Source: Actinomadura hibisca NBRC 15177
GTDB lineage: Bacteria > Actinomycetota > Actinomycetes > Streptosporangiales > Streptosporangiaceae
Length of the DNA: 64,000 bases
Assembly (NCBI RefSeq): GCF_001552635.1
Contig: NZ_BCRO01000077.1
Coordinates: forward strand, 1 to 64,000
Direction of reading: 5' to 3'
The notes below the pieces were generated by a model. The model was not told the DNA's origin. It worked only from the letters and a program-made list of their open reading frames with translations, and did no database searches. The stretch's first letter is position 1. Each line of letters begins with the position of its first letter. Shown here in pieces: positions 1 through 8,329 of the stretch. Position numbers and translations under genes: made by a program.

Positions 1-7
1 CCCCAGT

Positions 8-196
8 GGCCGGGGTCGCTGGTCAGGTTCGGGCACGGGGGCTGAGGTCGCCGGTCACGCGCAGGGCGCGGGGCCGGGGTCGCTGGTCAAGTTCGCGCGC
101 GGGCTGAGGTCGCCGGTCTCGCGCAGGGCGCGGGGCCGGGGTCGCTGGTCAGGTTCGGGCACGGGGCTGAGGTTGCTGGACACGCGCGGAGCGCGG
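8..196. repeat. Tandem repeat, three units of 62-64 bp
   Basis: Three head-to-tail copies start at about 8, 72 and 134, each opening with GGCCGGGGTCGCTGGTCA, and a decayed fourth start lies near 197. Spacings are about 64, 62 and 63 bases, so the period is not a clean multiple of three. This argues against a simple coding repeat, although a minus-strand reading frame crosses it. Confidence 0.85.
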
Positions 197-531
197 GGCT
201 CGGGTTGTTGGTTGGGAGCGGGGCGCCACCCCCTCAGCGCGTCCAGATGGCCCACCAGGACCACCGCGCCGACTTTCCCAAGCCCACGGCCCACCCCGCG
301 CCGACCGGTCGTCCTCGGCTCCCTCAGAGGCGGCGCGGCAATCTCACCGCTGCTGCCCTGCCCCGCCCCCTTCAGAGCCGCGCTCAATCCGTCCAGCGGG
401 ATCGCCAACTCCATCCCGTGCACCAGGCGCTGTAGGTGGGACATGCCACATCGCGTCGCCACCTGCGGCACCCCATCGCCCCAACCGTCACCAGCGCGCA
501 CCTGCTCCGCCGGAGCCGCCTCCTCGAACAA
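55..531 (-). CDS. Doubtful hypothetical ORF running into the tandem repeat
   Basis: A 158-codon minus-strand frame opens with TTG five bases after the stop of the ORF at 536-955. A purine-rich stretch lies just before it, so translational coupling is conceivable. The first ~110 residues have ordinary composition. The last ~45 (Pro/Arg-rich) are encoded by the tandem repeat. I recognise no family, signal peptide or membrane segment. It could be the second gene of a small operon, a decayed gene, or a chance frame in GC-rich DNA. Confidence 0.2.
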   Translation of the reverse strand: MFEEAAPAEQVRAGDGWGDGVPQVATRCGMSHLQRLVHGMELAIPLDGLSAALKGAGQGSSGEIAAPPLREPRTTGRRGVGRGLGKVGAVVLVGHLDALRGWRPAPNQQPEPRAPRVSSNLSPVPEPDQRPRPRALRETGDLSPRANLTSDPGPAPCA

Positions 532-535
532 GCCC

Positions 536-955
536 TCATCGGCCCCTCCCCTCGCGTCGGTGCCCTACGTACAGCCCCACTCCCGCCCCCACCGCCAGCA
601 GCAGGCCTATCCCCGCTATCACCCGCGCCCTCGTCGTCGGCCCCTGCCGCTTGCTCAAGTCCCGCCACTTTCCCGACGCCCCCACCCTCCCCCTACCGTT
701 CGCGCTATCCACGGCGACGGTGTACACCTGAGGACGGACACGTTTCCCGGTCTTCGCGCAAGCAGCCAGTTCCATCGTCCGAAGCCCACCGAGCGACGCG
801 CCCTCCCCGTTCGCGACCACCTGCCGGTCCCGGTGGGCGGACCCCCGCACCTCGGTGTCCGCCAGTGCCGGGCCGGGCGCGGCGGCGACCGGCACCGGCG
901 AGGTCACGGCGGCCACGGCGGCCACCGCCGTCACCGCGGCCAACTCGGCGAGCAT
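536..955 (-). CDS. Hypothetical exported protein with C-terminal membrane anchor
   Basis: A 139-residue frame that I do not recognise. An internal ATG at 955 is preferred over the longer frame from 1057. It follows a GGGGGA stretch and opens an Ala/Val-rich signal-like segment ending near ALA-DTEV at about residue 32. Residues ~115-130 (VIAGIGLLLAVGAGVGLYV) form one membrane helix followed by Arg-rich residues, as in a cytoplasmic stop-transfer tail. The topology suggests a small surface protein anchored by its C-terminus. It is divergent from the metallophosphoesterase gene. Similar length and codon bias could arise by chance here, so confidence is moderate. Confidence 0.4.
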   Translation of the reverse strand: MLAELAAVTAVAAVAAVTSPVPVAAAPGPALADTEVRGSAHRDRQVVANGEGASLGGLRTMELAACAKTGKRVRPQVYTVAVDSANGRGRVGASGKWRDLSKRQGPTTRARVIAGIGLLLAVGAGVGLYVGHRREGRGR

Positions 956-1158
956 CGGTCCCCCGGCCGGTTCCGGGGACGGACGGAACCGGTGATCTTC
1001 TTCTCCCCGAGGCGGATCGACAGAGCGGTCAACCGGGCGCAAAGATCGTTCCAGCACTCCCGGGCGGCGGCGCCGAGGGAGGCGAGGGAGAACGGCGGAC
1101 CGCCCGGCGTGCCCGGAGGGCCGGTCCGTGTTGTGCTCGACCTAGGGGGTAGGGATCA

Positions 1159-1974
1159 ATGGCGATCATTGCGCAACTCAGCGACATCCACCTGGCCGCC
1201 GGCCGCGACGGCGTGGTGGACGACGGCTCGGGCCCCGTGCGCGCCCTGCGCGCCGCCGTGTCCAGCCTGCTGTCGCTCCCGGCCCGGCCCGACGCGGTCG
1301 TCCTCACCGGCGACCTGACCGACGGCGGCCTGGTCGGCGAGTACGAGCGCCTGCACGCGCTGCTCTCCCCGCTGCCGATGGCGGTCTACCCGATGCCCGG
1401 CAACCACGACGACCGCGACGTCCTGCGCGCGGTCTTCAAGGACCACCCCGCGGTGGCCGGTTCCGGTGGCGCGCCGCAGGCCCCCGTCCAGTACGCGGTC
1501 GAGGTCGGCGACGCCCGGCTCGTCTGCTGCGACACCACCGTGCTCGGCGAGCCGCACGGCGCCATGGACGAGGAGCAGCTCGCCTGGCTCGACGAGACCC
1601 TCGCCGCCGCGCCGCAGACCCCCACCGTCGTGGCGACCCACCACCCGCCCTACCCCATCGGCATCCGCTTCATCGACGACATGCGCTTCCTGGACCCGGC
1701 CGGGTTCGCGGCGGTGCTGGAACGGCACCCGCAGGTCGTCCGGGTGATCAGCGGGCACGTGCACCGCGGGTCGGTCGGCTCGGTCGGCGGACGGGTCAGC
1801 ACCACCTGCCCGAGCACCTACCGCCAGCTCTTCCTGGACCTGACCCGCCCCGGCCGCGCCGCCGTGACCGGCGAGCCGGCCGGGTTCGCCGTGCACCTGG
1901 TCACGGCCGAGGGCGTCGCGACCACGCACTTCGTCCCCACGGGCAACTACCGCCCGCTCATGGACGTCGAGTAG
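1159..1974 (+). CDS. Calcineurin-like metallophosphoesterase (CpdA/Icc-type)
   Basis: A 271-residue cytoplasmic two-metal phosphoesterase. All five blocks of the family are visible: SDIH (D9, H11), GDLTD (51-55), GNHDD (81-85), THHPP (160-164) and GHVH (199-202). This order matches the CpdA/Icc class III cyclic-nucleotide phosphodiesterases, and the length is typical. Hydrolysis of 3',5'-cAMP is the best guess, but related enzymes act on cyclic dinucleotides or phosphodiesters, so the substrate is inferred. The ATG is preceded by a GGGGGTAGGG ribosome-binding region. The gene stands alone on the plus strand and its stop is seven bases from the convergent DUF1707 gene. Confidence 0.88.
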   Translation: MAIIAQLSDIHLAAGRDGVVDDGSGPVRALRAAVSSLLSLPARPDAVVLTGDLTDGGLVGEYERLHALLSPLPMAVYPMPGNHDDRDVLRAVFKDHPAVAGSGGAPQAPVQYAVEVGDARLVCCDTTVLGEPHGAMDEEQLAWLDETLAAAPQTPTVVATHHPPYPIGIRFIDDMRFLDPAGFAAVLERHPQVVRVISGHVHRGSVGSVGGRVSTTCPSTYRQLFLDLTRPGRAAVTGEPAGFAVHLVTAEGVATTHFVPTGNYRPLMDVE

Positions 1975-1981
1975 CCGCCGC

Positions 1982-2431
1982 TCAGTCCCGGTTCCCCAGC
2001 AGCGTCCGCAGGATCAGCGCCAGCCCCCACGGCCCCGCCACCCACAACCACCACGGGTACACCACCGTCCCCGTCACCGCGAGGATCAGCCAGATCCCCA
2101 CGTTGATCCCGCCGACGACCCCCCACGTGATCCACGCCGCCCGCAGGTCCTGGCCGCCCACCTTCGCGAGGGAGCCCGGCTCCTTCAACTGGGCCACCGA
2201 CGACGAGGAGCTCTTCTGCGTGGCCGGGACCGGCAGCGTGTAGAGATCCTCCTCCGGCAGGTCGTGGGTGATCTCCTCAAGCTGCCCCAGCGTCCGCGCC
2301 TGGTAGACCGCGTCCAGCCGCTCGTGCAGCTCGTCCACCGTGATGCGGCCCTGCGCGCAGTGCTCCTGGAGGTTGCCGGCCACGCGGTCGCGGTCGGCGT
2401 CCGACGCCCGGATCTCAGGGTTCGACGCCAT
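1982..2431 (-). CDS. DUF1707 (SHOCT-like) two-helix membrane protein
   Basis: A 149-residue protein. Residues ~3-55 form the actinobacterial DUF1707 domain: RASDADRDRVAGNLQEH, then RITVDELHERLD and a hydrophobic repeat. A Ser-rich linker follows, then two membrane segments near the C-terminus (WITWGVVGGINVGIWLIL and WWLWVAGPWGLALIL). DUF1707 proteins are common in actinomycetes and their function is unknown. The start at 2431 is chosen because AAAGGA lies about 11 bases upstream and the domain begins at once; a longer frame lacks such support. It lies directly downstream of map, where many actinomycetes have infA. Confidence 0.85.
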   Translation of the reverse strand: MASNPEIRASDADRDRVAGNLQEHCAQGRITVDELHERLDAVYQARTLGQLEEITHDLPEEDLYTLPVPATQKSSSSSVAQLKEPGSLAKVGGQDLRAAWITWGVVGGINVGIWLILAVTGTVVYPWWLWVAGPWGLALILRTLLGNRD

Positions 2432-2468
2432 GGCCGGGGTCCTTTCAGTCAGCGAGCACGGGTGACGC

Positions 2469-3293
2469 TCAACGGGCGGAGCCGTCGCTTCCCAGCTTGG
2501 CGAACCACTCCCGGCCCTCGTCAAGGGCCGTCAGCACGCGCGGGCCGTCCCCGGTGACCGCGAAGGTGTGCTCGAAGTGCGCCGACGACCGCCCGTCGGT
2601 GGTGACGACGGTCCAGCCGTCGTCCAGTTCCTCGGTCTCCTTGGTGCCGAGGTTCACCATCGGCTCCACCGCGAAGCACATCCCCACCTCCAGCACCGGG
2701 CCGTGGCCGGGCGCGCCGTGGTTGGGGATCAGCGGGTCCATGTGCATCTCGGTCCCGATGCCGTGCCCGCCGTAGCCCTCGACGATCCCGTAGGACCCCT
2801 GGGTGCGGAGGTAGGACTCGATCGCGTGCGACATGTCGGTGAGCCGCGCCCCGGCCACCCCGGCCGCCAGGCCGTGCCAGAGCGAGGTCTCGGTCACCGC
2901 CAGCAGCTTCTCCAGCTCCGGGGTGATCTCCCCCACCGGCACCGTGATCGCCGAGTCGCCGTGCCAGCCCTCCACGATCGCGCCGCAGTCGATGGAGATG
3001 ACGTCGCCGTCGCGCAGCACCTTGTCCGGGCGCGGGATGCCGTGCACGATCTCCTCGTTGATCGAGGCGCAGATCGTGCCGGTGAAGCCGTGGTAGCCCT
3101 TGAACGACGGGATGCCGCCGTGGTCCCGGATGTTCGCCTCGGCGATCTTGTCCAGGTCCAGCGTGCTGACGCCCGGCTCGACGGCCGCGCGCAGCAGCGC
3201 CAGCGTCTCGCCGACCAGCAGGCCGGCCTTGCGCATCAGCTCGATCTGCTCGGCCGTCTTCATCTGGATGGCCGGCCTGCGCCGCTTGAACAT
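2469..3293 (-). CDS. map: Type I methionine aminopeptidase
   Basis: A 274-residue enzyme that removes the initiator methionine from nascent proteins. The dinuclear metal ligands are visible as SIDCGAIVEGWHGDSA (two Asp), GHGIGTEMH (His), EPMV (Glu) and HFEHT (Glu). The pita-bread fold fills the whole length. The start MFKRRR at 3293 follows a GGGGGG stretch; upstream residues of the longer frame are low-complexity Pro/Gly. It is the third gene of secY-adk-map, the usual tail of the spc operon. Confidence 0.95.
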   Translation of the reverse strand: MFKRRRPAIQMKTAEQIELMRKAGLLVGETLALLRAAVEPGVSTLDLDKIAEANIRDHGGIPSFKGYHGFTGTICASINEEIVHGIPRPDKVLRDGDVISIDCGAIVEGWHGDSAITVPVGEITPELEKLLAVTETSLWHGLAAGVAGARLTDMSHAIESYLRTQGSYGIVEGYGGHGIGTEMHMDPLIPNHGAPGHGPVLEVGMCFAVEPMVNLGTKETEELDDGWTVVTTDGRSSAHFEHTFAVTGDGPRVLTALDEGREWFAKLGSDGSAR

Positions 3294-3316
3294 CTGTGGT
3301 CCCCCCTGAATCAGCG

Positions 3317-3381
3317 CCGGGGGCCGCCCGCCCGGCGGGCCCGGACCAGCGGGCGCCACGCCGGGGCGCGCGGGCCCCCGG
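3317..3381 (-). terminator. GC-rich hairpin between adk and map
   Basis: A nine-base outer stem (CCGGGGGCC with GGCCCCCGG) encloses further GC-rich pairing. There is no T-run on either strand. It could slow RNA polymerase or define an RNA end between adk and map; this is inference. Confidence 0.3.
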
Positions 3382-3392
3382 ATCGCACGCCC

Positions 3393-4043
3393 CTACTTCT
3401 CCAGCGGACGCAGGGCCGCCAGGGCGCGCTTGGTGACTTCCTCGACGGGCCCGGTCGCGTCGATACCGACCAGGATGCCCTCATCAGCGTAGAACTGCAC
3501 CAGGGGCGCGGTCTGTTCCTGGTAGACCTCCAGGCGGTGCCGGACGACCTCTTCCTTGTCGTCGTCACGCTGGAACAGGTGGCCGCCGCAGTCGTCGCAG
3601 ACGTCGTCCTGCTTGTCGTCGAAGTCGACGTGCCAGATCCGCTCGCACTTGTCGCACGTGCGCCGGCCCGACAACCGCCGGACGACCTCGTCCTCGTCCA
3701 CGACGAGTTCGAGGACCATGTCCAGCCTGGTGTCCATCTCGGCGAGCATCTTCTTCAGCGTCTCGGCCTGCGGCACGTTGCGCGGGAACCCGTCGAGCAG
3801 GAACCCGTCGGTCGCGTCGTCCTCGGCGAGCCGGTCCCGCACCATCGCGATGGTGACCTCGTCGGGGACGAGGTCACCGCGGTCCATGTACTGCTTGGCC
3901 TCGCGGCCGAGCGGGGTACCGCCGCTGACGTTGGCGCGGAAGATGTCACCGGTCGAGATCTTCGGGATCGACAGATGGGAGGCGATGAACTGGGCCTGCG
4001 TCCCCTTGCCCGCACCGGGGGGGCCCACCAGCACGATACGCAT
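3393..4043 (-). CDS. adk: Adenylate kinase, zinc-type LID
   Basis: A 216-residue enzyme catalysing ATP + AMP to 2 ADP. It has the P-loop GPPGAGKGT (7-15), the AMP-binding segment TGDIFR, and DGFPRN (84-89). The LID carries four cysteines (C130, C133, C149, C152), the structural zinc site of Gram-positive-type long adenylate kinases. Actinobacterial enzymes often lack this zinc site, so its presence is a modest marker. The ATG follows the TAG stop of secY with no gap, indicating tight translational coupling. Confidence 0.97.
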   Translation of the reverse strand: MRIVLVGPPGAGKGTQAQFIASHLSIPKISTGDIFRANVSGGTPLGREAKQYMDRGDLVPDEVTIAMVRDRLAEDDATDGFLLDGFPRNVPQAETLKKMLAEMDTRLDMVLELVVDEDEVVRRLSGRRTCDKCERIWHVDFDDKQDDVCDDCGGHLFQRDDDKEEVVRHRLEVYQEQTAPLVQFYADEGILVGIDATGPVEEVTKRALAALRPLEK

Positions 4044-5339
4044 CTACCGCAGGAAGCCTTCGTAGTTGCGCTGCTGGAGCTGAGATTCGATCTGCTTCAC
4101 GGTATCCAGTCCGACGCCGACGATGATGAGGATGCTCGTCCCGCCGAAGGGGAAGTCGTTGGTCGCCTTCAGGAGTGCGAACGCCACCATCGGGATCAGC
4201 GCGACGAGCCCCAGGTAAAGAGCACCGGGTGTGGTGATCCGGGTCAGCACGTAGTCGAGGTACTCGGCGGTCGGCCGGCCCGGACGGATGCCTGGGATGA
4301 ACCCACCATACTTCTTCATGTTGTCGGCGACTTCAGTGGGGTTGAAGGTGATCGCGACGTAGAAGTAGGTGAAGAAGATGATGAAGGCGAAGAACACGCC
4401 CATGTGCCAGGGGTTGTCCTGCTGGAGGTAGGGCTGCACCTTCTGCAGCCACGTGGTGTTGGGCCACAGCTGGGTGGCCAGCACCGGCAGGTACAGCAGC
4501 GACGAGGCGAAGATCACCGGGATGATGCCGGCCTGGTTCACCTTCAGCGGGATGTAGGTCGACGTCCCGCCGTACATGCGGCGCCCCACCATGCGCTTGG
4601 CGTACTGCACGGGGATGCGGCGCTGGGCCTGCTCCACGAACACCACGCCCGCCATGATGGCCAGGCCCACGATGATGACCAGGGTGAAGACGAACGCGCC
4701 CTTGGACTTGTAGATCGACCAGAACTGGGCGGGGAAGACCGCCACCACCTGGGTGAAGATCAGGATCGACATGCCGTTGCCGACGCCCCGGTCGGTGATC
4801 AGCTCGCCCAGCCACATGATGACCGAGGTACCGGCGGTCATCACCACCACGATCGTGATGATGGTGAACACGTCGGTCTTGTAGAGCACGTCACCGCCGC
4901 CGGACACGCCCTGGAAGAGCTGCCCGGTGCTGGCCATCGCCACGATGCCGGTGGCCTGGAGGATCGCCAGGCCGATCGTCAGGTAACGGGTGTACTGGGT
5001 GATCTTGGTGGTGCCGGCCTGGCCCTCCTTCTTGAGGGCCTCCAGGCGCGGGATCACCACCGTCAGCAGCTGCAGGATGATGCTCGCGGTGATGTAGGGC
5101 ATGATGCCCAGCGCGAACACCGACAGCTTCAGCAGCGCGCCGCCGCTGAACAGATCGACCAGGCCGTACAGGTTGTTGCTGTCCTTGGCCGCCTTGGCCG
5201 TCTCCGACAGCACCTTCGTGTTCACGCCCGGGGACGGCAACAACGAGCCGATCCGGAACACGATGATGATGAAGAGCGTGAACAGCAGTTTTTTACGCAG
5301 GTCAGGCGTACGGAAAGCCCGAGCGAACGCGGTCAGCAC
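4044..5339 (-). CDS. secY: Preprotein translocase subunit SecY
   Basis: A 431-residue polytopic channel subunit of the Sec translocon. Ten hydrophobic helices are readable, beginning at LLFTLFIIIVFRIGSLLP. The family signature in helix 2 (ITASIILQLL) and the cytoplasmic loop rich in basic residues are present. ATG at 5342 and GTG at 5339 are adjacent. AGGAGG ends one base before the ATG and four before the GTG, and related actinobacterial SecY proteins start with (M/V)LTAFARAF, so GTG is preferred. Its partner SecE is encoded at 50595-50843. The downstream adk start abuts the stop. Confidence 0.97.
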   Translation of the reverse strand: MLTAFARAFRTPDLRKKLLFTLFIIIVFRIGSLLPSPGVNTKVLSETAKAAKDSNNLYGLVDLFSGGALLKLSVFALGIMPYITASIILQLLTVVIPRLEALKKEGQAGTTKITQYTRYLTIGLAILQATGIVAMASTGQLFQGVSGGGDVLYKTDVFTIITIVVVMTAGTSVIMWLGELITDRGVGNGMSILIFTQVVAVFPAQFWSIYKSKGAFVFTLVIIVGLAIMAGVVFVEQAQRRIPVQYAKRMVGRRMYGGTSTYIPLKVNQAGIIPVIFASSLLYLPVLATQLWPNTTWLQKVQPYLQQDNPWHMGVFFAFIIFFTYFYVAITFNPTEVADNMKKYGGFIPGIRPGRPTAEYLDYVLTRITTPGALYLGLVALIPMVAFALLKATNDFPFGGTSILIIVGVGLDTVKQIESQLQQRNYEGFLR

Positions 5340-5435
5340 CATTCCTCCTGCGCGACTGACGTATTCATGGCAGCCGAGGGGCCGGTTACGGTTCCAAAGA
5401 CGGCGGGGCGACCAGGGGCCACCTCCGCCGGTGTG

Positions 5436-5444
5436 ACTCTAACA
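5436..5444 (-). promoter_or_regulatory. Possible extended -10 promoter for secY-adk-map
   Basis: Minus-strand TGTTAGAGT fits an extended -10 element (TG-n-TAGAGT) about 95 bases before secY, in the 190-base rplO-secY gap. No good -35 hexamer is seen. A separate secY promoter would let translocon genes be expressed apart from the ribosomal operon. Confidence 0.35.
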
Positions 5445-5532
5445 GCAGATGAGACCGGGGCCGGCCCGCCGTGCGCGCGGACCTTTCGGCCCTCAGCGCA
5501 AGGCGAACACGGCCCCGGCTTCATGATCTGGC

Positions 5533-5994
5533 TTACAGCTCGTCGGCGGTCCCGCCGGCGGCGGCGATCTTCTCCTTGGCGGAGCCGGAGAAGGCGTGCG
5601 CCTTCACCTGCACCGCGACGGAGATCTCGCCGCTGCCGAGGACCTTCACCGGCTGGCCGCGGCGCACCGCGCCCTTGGCCGCCAGGTCCTCGGCGGTGAC
5701 CTCGCCGCCCTCGGGGTAGAGCGCGGAGAGCTTGTCCAGGTTCACGACCTGGAACTCGACCCGGTTCGGGTTCTTGAAGCCCTTGAGCTTCGGCACCCGG
5801 CGGATCAGCGGCATCTGGCCGCCCTCGAACCCCACGGGCACGGTGTTGCGGGCCTTGGTGCCCTTGGTGCCGCGGCCGGCGGTCTTGCCCTTGGACGCCT
5901 CGCCGCGGCCCTTGCGGGTCTTGGCCTTGTTGGCGCCCGGGGCCGGACGCAGGTCGTGCACCTTGAGGGGCGCGCCCTCGTTCGTGTCCGCCAT
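5533..5994 (-). CDS. rplO: Ribosomal protein uL15
   Basis: A 153-residue large-subunit protein that joins the 50S core late in assembly. The N-terminal extension typical of L15 is visible: LHDLRPAPG followed by a basic Gly/Lys-rich stretch with RGTKG. The conserved segment FEGGQMPLIRRVPKLKGF follows. Length is usual. It follows rpmD by one base and is the last ribosomal gene before the secY gap. Confidence 0.97.
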   Translation of the reverse strand: MADTNEGAPLKVHDLRPAPGANKAKTRKGRGEASKGKTAGRGTKGTKARNTVPVGFEGGQMPLIRRVPKLKGFKNPNRVEFQVVNLDKLSALYPEGGEVTAEDLAAKGAVRRGQPVKVLGSGEISVAVQVKAHAFSGSAKEKIAAAGGTADEL

Positions 5995-5995
5995 G

Positions 5996-6178
5996 TCAGT
6001 CGACCTCCTCGACGCTGACCAGGTGGGCCACCGTCCGGATCATGCCGCGGACCTGGGGGGTGTCCTCGCGAACGGTGCTCTGACCGATCTTCTTGAGGCC
6101 CAGGGTGCGCAGCGTGTCACGCTGGTTCTGCTTCTCGCTGATCACGGACTTGGTCTGCGTGATCTTCACGTTCGCCAT
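5996..6178 (-). CDS. rpmD: Ribosomal protein uL30
   Basis: A 60-residue large-subunit protein. The family pattern is clear: VKITQTKSVI at the N-terminus, TLGLKKIGQSTV in the middle and a VRGMIRTVAHLV helix at the end. Its ATG overlaps the stop of rpsE (TGATG), and one base separates its stop from the rplO start, so the three are translationally coupled. Confidence 0.96.
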   Translation of the reverse strand: MANVKITQTKSVISEKQNQRDTLRTLGLKKIGQSTVREDTPQVRGMIRTVAHLVSVEEVD

Positions 6179-6798
6179 CAGCCGGCCACCTCCGCGCGCG
6201 GCTCGCTGCCGGCGGCGCGCGCCCGCAGCATGGCGGCGGGGGCGACGTCCTCGATCGGCAGGCCGCGCTTGGCCGCGATCTCCTCGGGCCGCTTGAGGGC
6301 CTTCAGACCGGCGACGGTCGCGTGCACGATGTTGATCGCGTTGTCGGTGCCCAGCGACTTGCTCAGCACGTCGTGGATGCCGGCGCACTCCAGCACCGCG
6401 CGCACCGGGCCACCCGCGATCACACCGGTACCCGGGCTGGCCGGGCGCAGCAGGACGACGCCGGCGGCGGCCTCACCCTGGACGGTGTGCGGGATGGTGC
6501 CCTGGATGCGCGGCACCTTGAAGAAGTGCTTCTTGGCCTCCTCGACGCCCTTGGCGATCGCCGCGGGCACCTCCTTGGCCTTGCCGTAGCCGACGCCGAC
6601 CGTGCCGTTGCCGTCGCCCACGATCACCAGGGCGGTGAAGCTGAAGCGACGACCGCCCTTCACGACCTTGGCGACGCGGTTGATCGCGACGACCTTCTCG
6701 ATGTACGACTGGCCCTTGTCGGCGCCACCACGACGGTCGTCGCGGCGGCCGTCGCGACGGTCGCCACCCTGACCGCCACCACGCCTCTGCGCTGCCAT
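6178..6798 (-). CDS. rpsE: Ribosomal protein uS5 with Arg/Gly-rich N-terminus
   Basis: A 206-residue small-subunit protein involved in decoding accuracy and mRNA entry. The S5 double-stranded RNA-binding fold starts near residue 30 (YIEKVVAINRVAKVVKGGRRFSF is the canonical start) and continues through GYGKAKEVPAAIAKG. It is preceded by about 28 residues rich in Arg, Gly and Asp with RRGGG and DRRGG elements. Spectinomycin-contact loop residues look normal. The ATG at 6798 is the only sensible start; a longer open frame lacks family similarity. Confidence 0.97.
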   Translation of the reverse strand: MAAQRRGGGQGGDRRDGRRDDRRGGADKGQSYIEKVVAINRVAKVVKGGRRFSFTALVIVGDGNGTVGVGYGKAKEVPAAIAKGVEEAKKHFFKVPRIQGTIPHTVQGEAAAGVVLLRPASPGTGVIAGGPVRAVLECAGIHDVLSKSLGTDNAINIVHATVAGLKALKRPEEIAAKRGLPIEDVAPAAMLRARAAGSEPRAEVAG

Positions 6799-6832
6799 CA
6801 GTGGTTCCTCTTCTCGTTGGTCGTGGAGGCCA

Positions 6833-7219
6833 TCACAGCTCCAGGCCCCCCTCGCGCGCGCCGTCCGCGACAGCGGCGACACGGCCGTGGTACTTGTTGC
6901 CGCCACGGTCGAAGACCACGGCGGTGACGCCGGCGGCCTTGGCGCGCTCGGCGACGAGCTCGCCCACCCGGCGGGACTTGGCCGTCTTGTCGCCGTCGGC
7001 GCCGCGCAGGTCGGCCTCCATCGTCGACGCGTACGCCACGGTGTGGCCGGCGAGGTCGTCGATGACCTGGACGAAGACGTGCTTGGTCGAGCGGGTCACG
7101 ACCAGGCGAGGGCGCGTGGCGGAGCCCACGACCTTCTTCCGGACCCGCAGGTGCCGGCGCTTGCGGGACTTGGCCCGCGCCGACGTGGCCTTGCCGGCCA
7201 GGGTCTTGGTGCCTGCCAT
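6833..7219 (-). CDS. rplR: Ribosomal protein uL18
   Basis: A 128-residue 5S rRNA-binding protein of the central protuberance. Typical elements are the basic N-terminus (ARAKSRKRRHLRVRKKV), PRLVVTRSTKHVFVQVIDD and the C-terminal FDRGGNKYHGRVAAVADGAREGGL. The stop lies 34 bases before rpsE, and the gene follows rplF by two bases. Confidence 0.97.
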   Translation of the reverse strand: MAGTKTLAGKATSARAKSRKRRHLRVRKKVVGSATRPRLVVTRSTKHVFVQVIDDLAGHTVAYASTMEADLRGADGDKTAKSRRVGELVAERAKAAGVTAVVFDRGGNKYHGRVAAVADGAREGGLEL

Positions 7220-7221
7220 GA

Positions 7222-7758
7222 CTACTTACCAGCCTTTCCGACCTTACGACGGATCTGCTCACCCTCGTAACGCACGCCCTTGCCCTTGTAGGGGTCGGGC
7301 TTGCGCAGCTTGCGGATCCGGGCGGCGATCTCGCCGACGAGCTGCTTGTCGATGCCCTCGACGACCAGCTGCGTCGGCTTCTCCACCGTGAAGGTGATGC
7401 CTTCCGGCGCCTCGAAGGGGATCGGGTGGCTGTAGCCGAGCGAGAACTCCACGTTCTTGCCCTTGGCCACCACGCGGTAACCGACGCCCTGGATGACCAG
7501 GGTCTTCTTGTAGCCCTCGGTCACGCCGACGACCATGTTGTTGATCAGCGAGCGCGTCAGGCCGTGCAGCGCGCGGACCGTGTTGAGGTCGTTGGGGCGC
7601 GAGACGGTGACCTTCCCGTCCTCCTGCGCCACCTCGATCGGCTCGGCCACGGTGTGCGACAGCGTGCCCTTGGGTCCCTTGACGGTGACCTCACGGCCGT
7701 CGATCTTGATGTCGACGCCGCCGGGCACGGTAACGGGGAGACGTCCAATGCGAGACAT
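7222..7758 (-). CDS. rplF: Ribosomal protein uL6
   Basis: A 178-residue large-subunit protein near the factor-binding site. Two tandem L6 domains are readable: SRIGRLPVTVPGGVDI at the start, then a second domain around GYSHPIPFEAPEGI and the C-terminal PDPYKGKGVRYEGE. Length is normal for bacteria. It sits between rpsH and rplR. Confidence 0.97.
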   Translation of the reverse strand: MSRIGRLPVTVPGGVDIKIDGREVTVKGPKGTLSHTVAEPIEVAQEDGKVTVSRPNDLNTVRALHGLTRSLINNMVVGVTEGYKKTLVIQGVGYRVVAKGKNVEFSLGYSHPIPFEAPEGITFTVEKPTQLVVEGIDKQLVGEIAARIRKLRKPDPYKGKGVRYEGEQIRRKVGKAGK

Positions 7759-7775
7759 GTTCTGAGCCCTCCCCT

Positions 7776-8174
7776 CTACCAGACGTAGGCGAGGACTTCG
7801 CCGCCCACGCCGCGCTTGCCGGCCTGCCGGTCGGTCATCAGGCCGGAGGACGTCGAGATGATCGCGACGCCCAGTCCGCCCAGGACCTTCGGCAGGTTGT
7901 CCTTCTTCGCGTACACCCGCAGACCCGGCTTCGAGACGCGCTTGATGCCGGCGATGGAGCGCTCACGGGTCGGACCGAACTTCAGCTCGATCACGAGCTT
8001 CTTGCCGACCTCGGCGTCCTCCACGCTCCAGCCCGAGATGTAGCCCTCCTGCTGGAGGATCTCGGCGATGTGCGCCTTGATCTTCGAGTACGGCATCGCC
8101 ACGCTGTCGTGGTACGCCGAATTCGCGTTACGCAGACGCGTCAACATGTCTGCGATCGGGTCGGTCATCGTCAT
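7776..8174 (-). CDS. rpsH: Ribosomal protein uS8
   Basis: A 132-residue protein that organises the central domain of 16S rRNA. In E. coli it represses the spc operon by binding the rplE region mRNA. MTDPIADMLTRLRNA at the start and STSSGLMTDRQA near the end are characteristic. Two in-frame ATGs (8174 and 8168) are possible; GGGAGGG lies upstream of the first. Confidence 0.97.
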   Translation of the reverse strand: MTMTDPIADMLTRLRNANSAYHDSVAMPYSKIKAHIAEILQQEGYISGWSVEDAEVGKKLVIELKFGPTRERSIAGIKRVSKPGLRVYAKKDNLPKVLGGLGVAIISTSSGLMTDRQAGKRGVGGEVLAYVW

Positions 8175-8329
8175 GGCCTACAGGCCCTCCCTCGCCACGG
8201 TTTCCGCCAGGCCGATGGAGCCTGGTGGACCTTTGGCGCGGTCATGGGCACCTTCGTCAGGTGCCCGGTGGTTATTACACAGACTGGGGGCCGGCCCCCG
8301 CCGGTACACGACCGGCCGGGGCCGGGCTC

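Noticed and set aside
173..1318. 381-codon plus-strand frame at the left end
   Set aside because: Ser/Pro/Arg-rich, overlaps the phosphoesterase start in another frame, no recognisable domain.
2568..5699. Open frame of over 1000 codons on the plus strand
   Set aside because: It is antisense to map, adk and secY; its product is His/Asp/Arg/Val-rich with no domain. Long mirror frames are normal opposite GC-rich genes.
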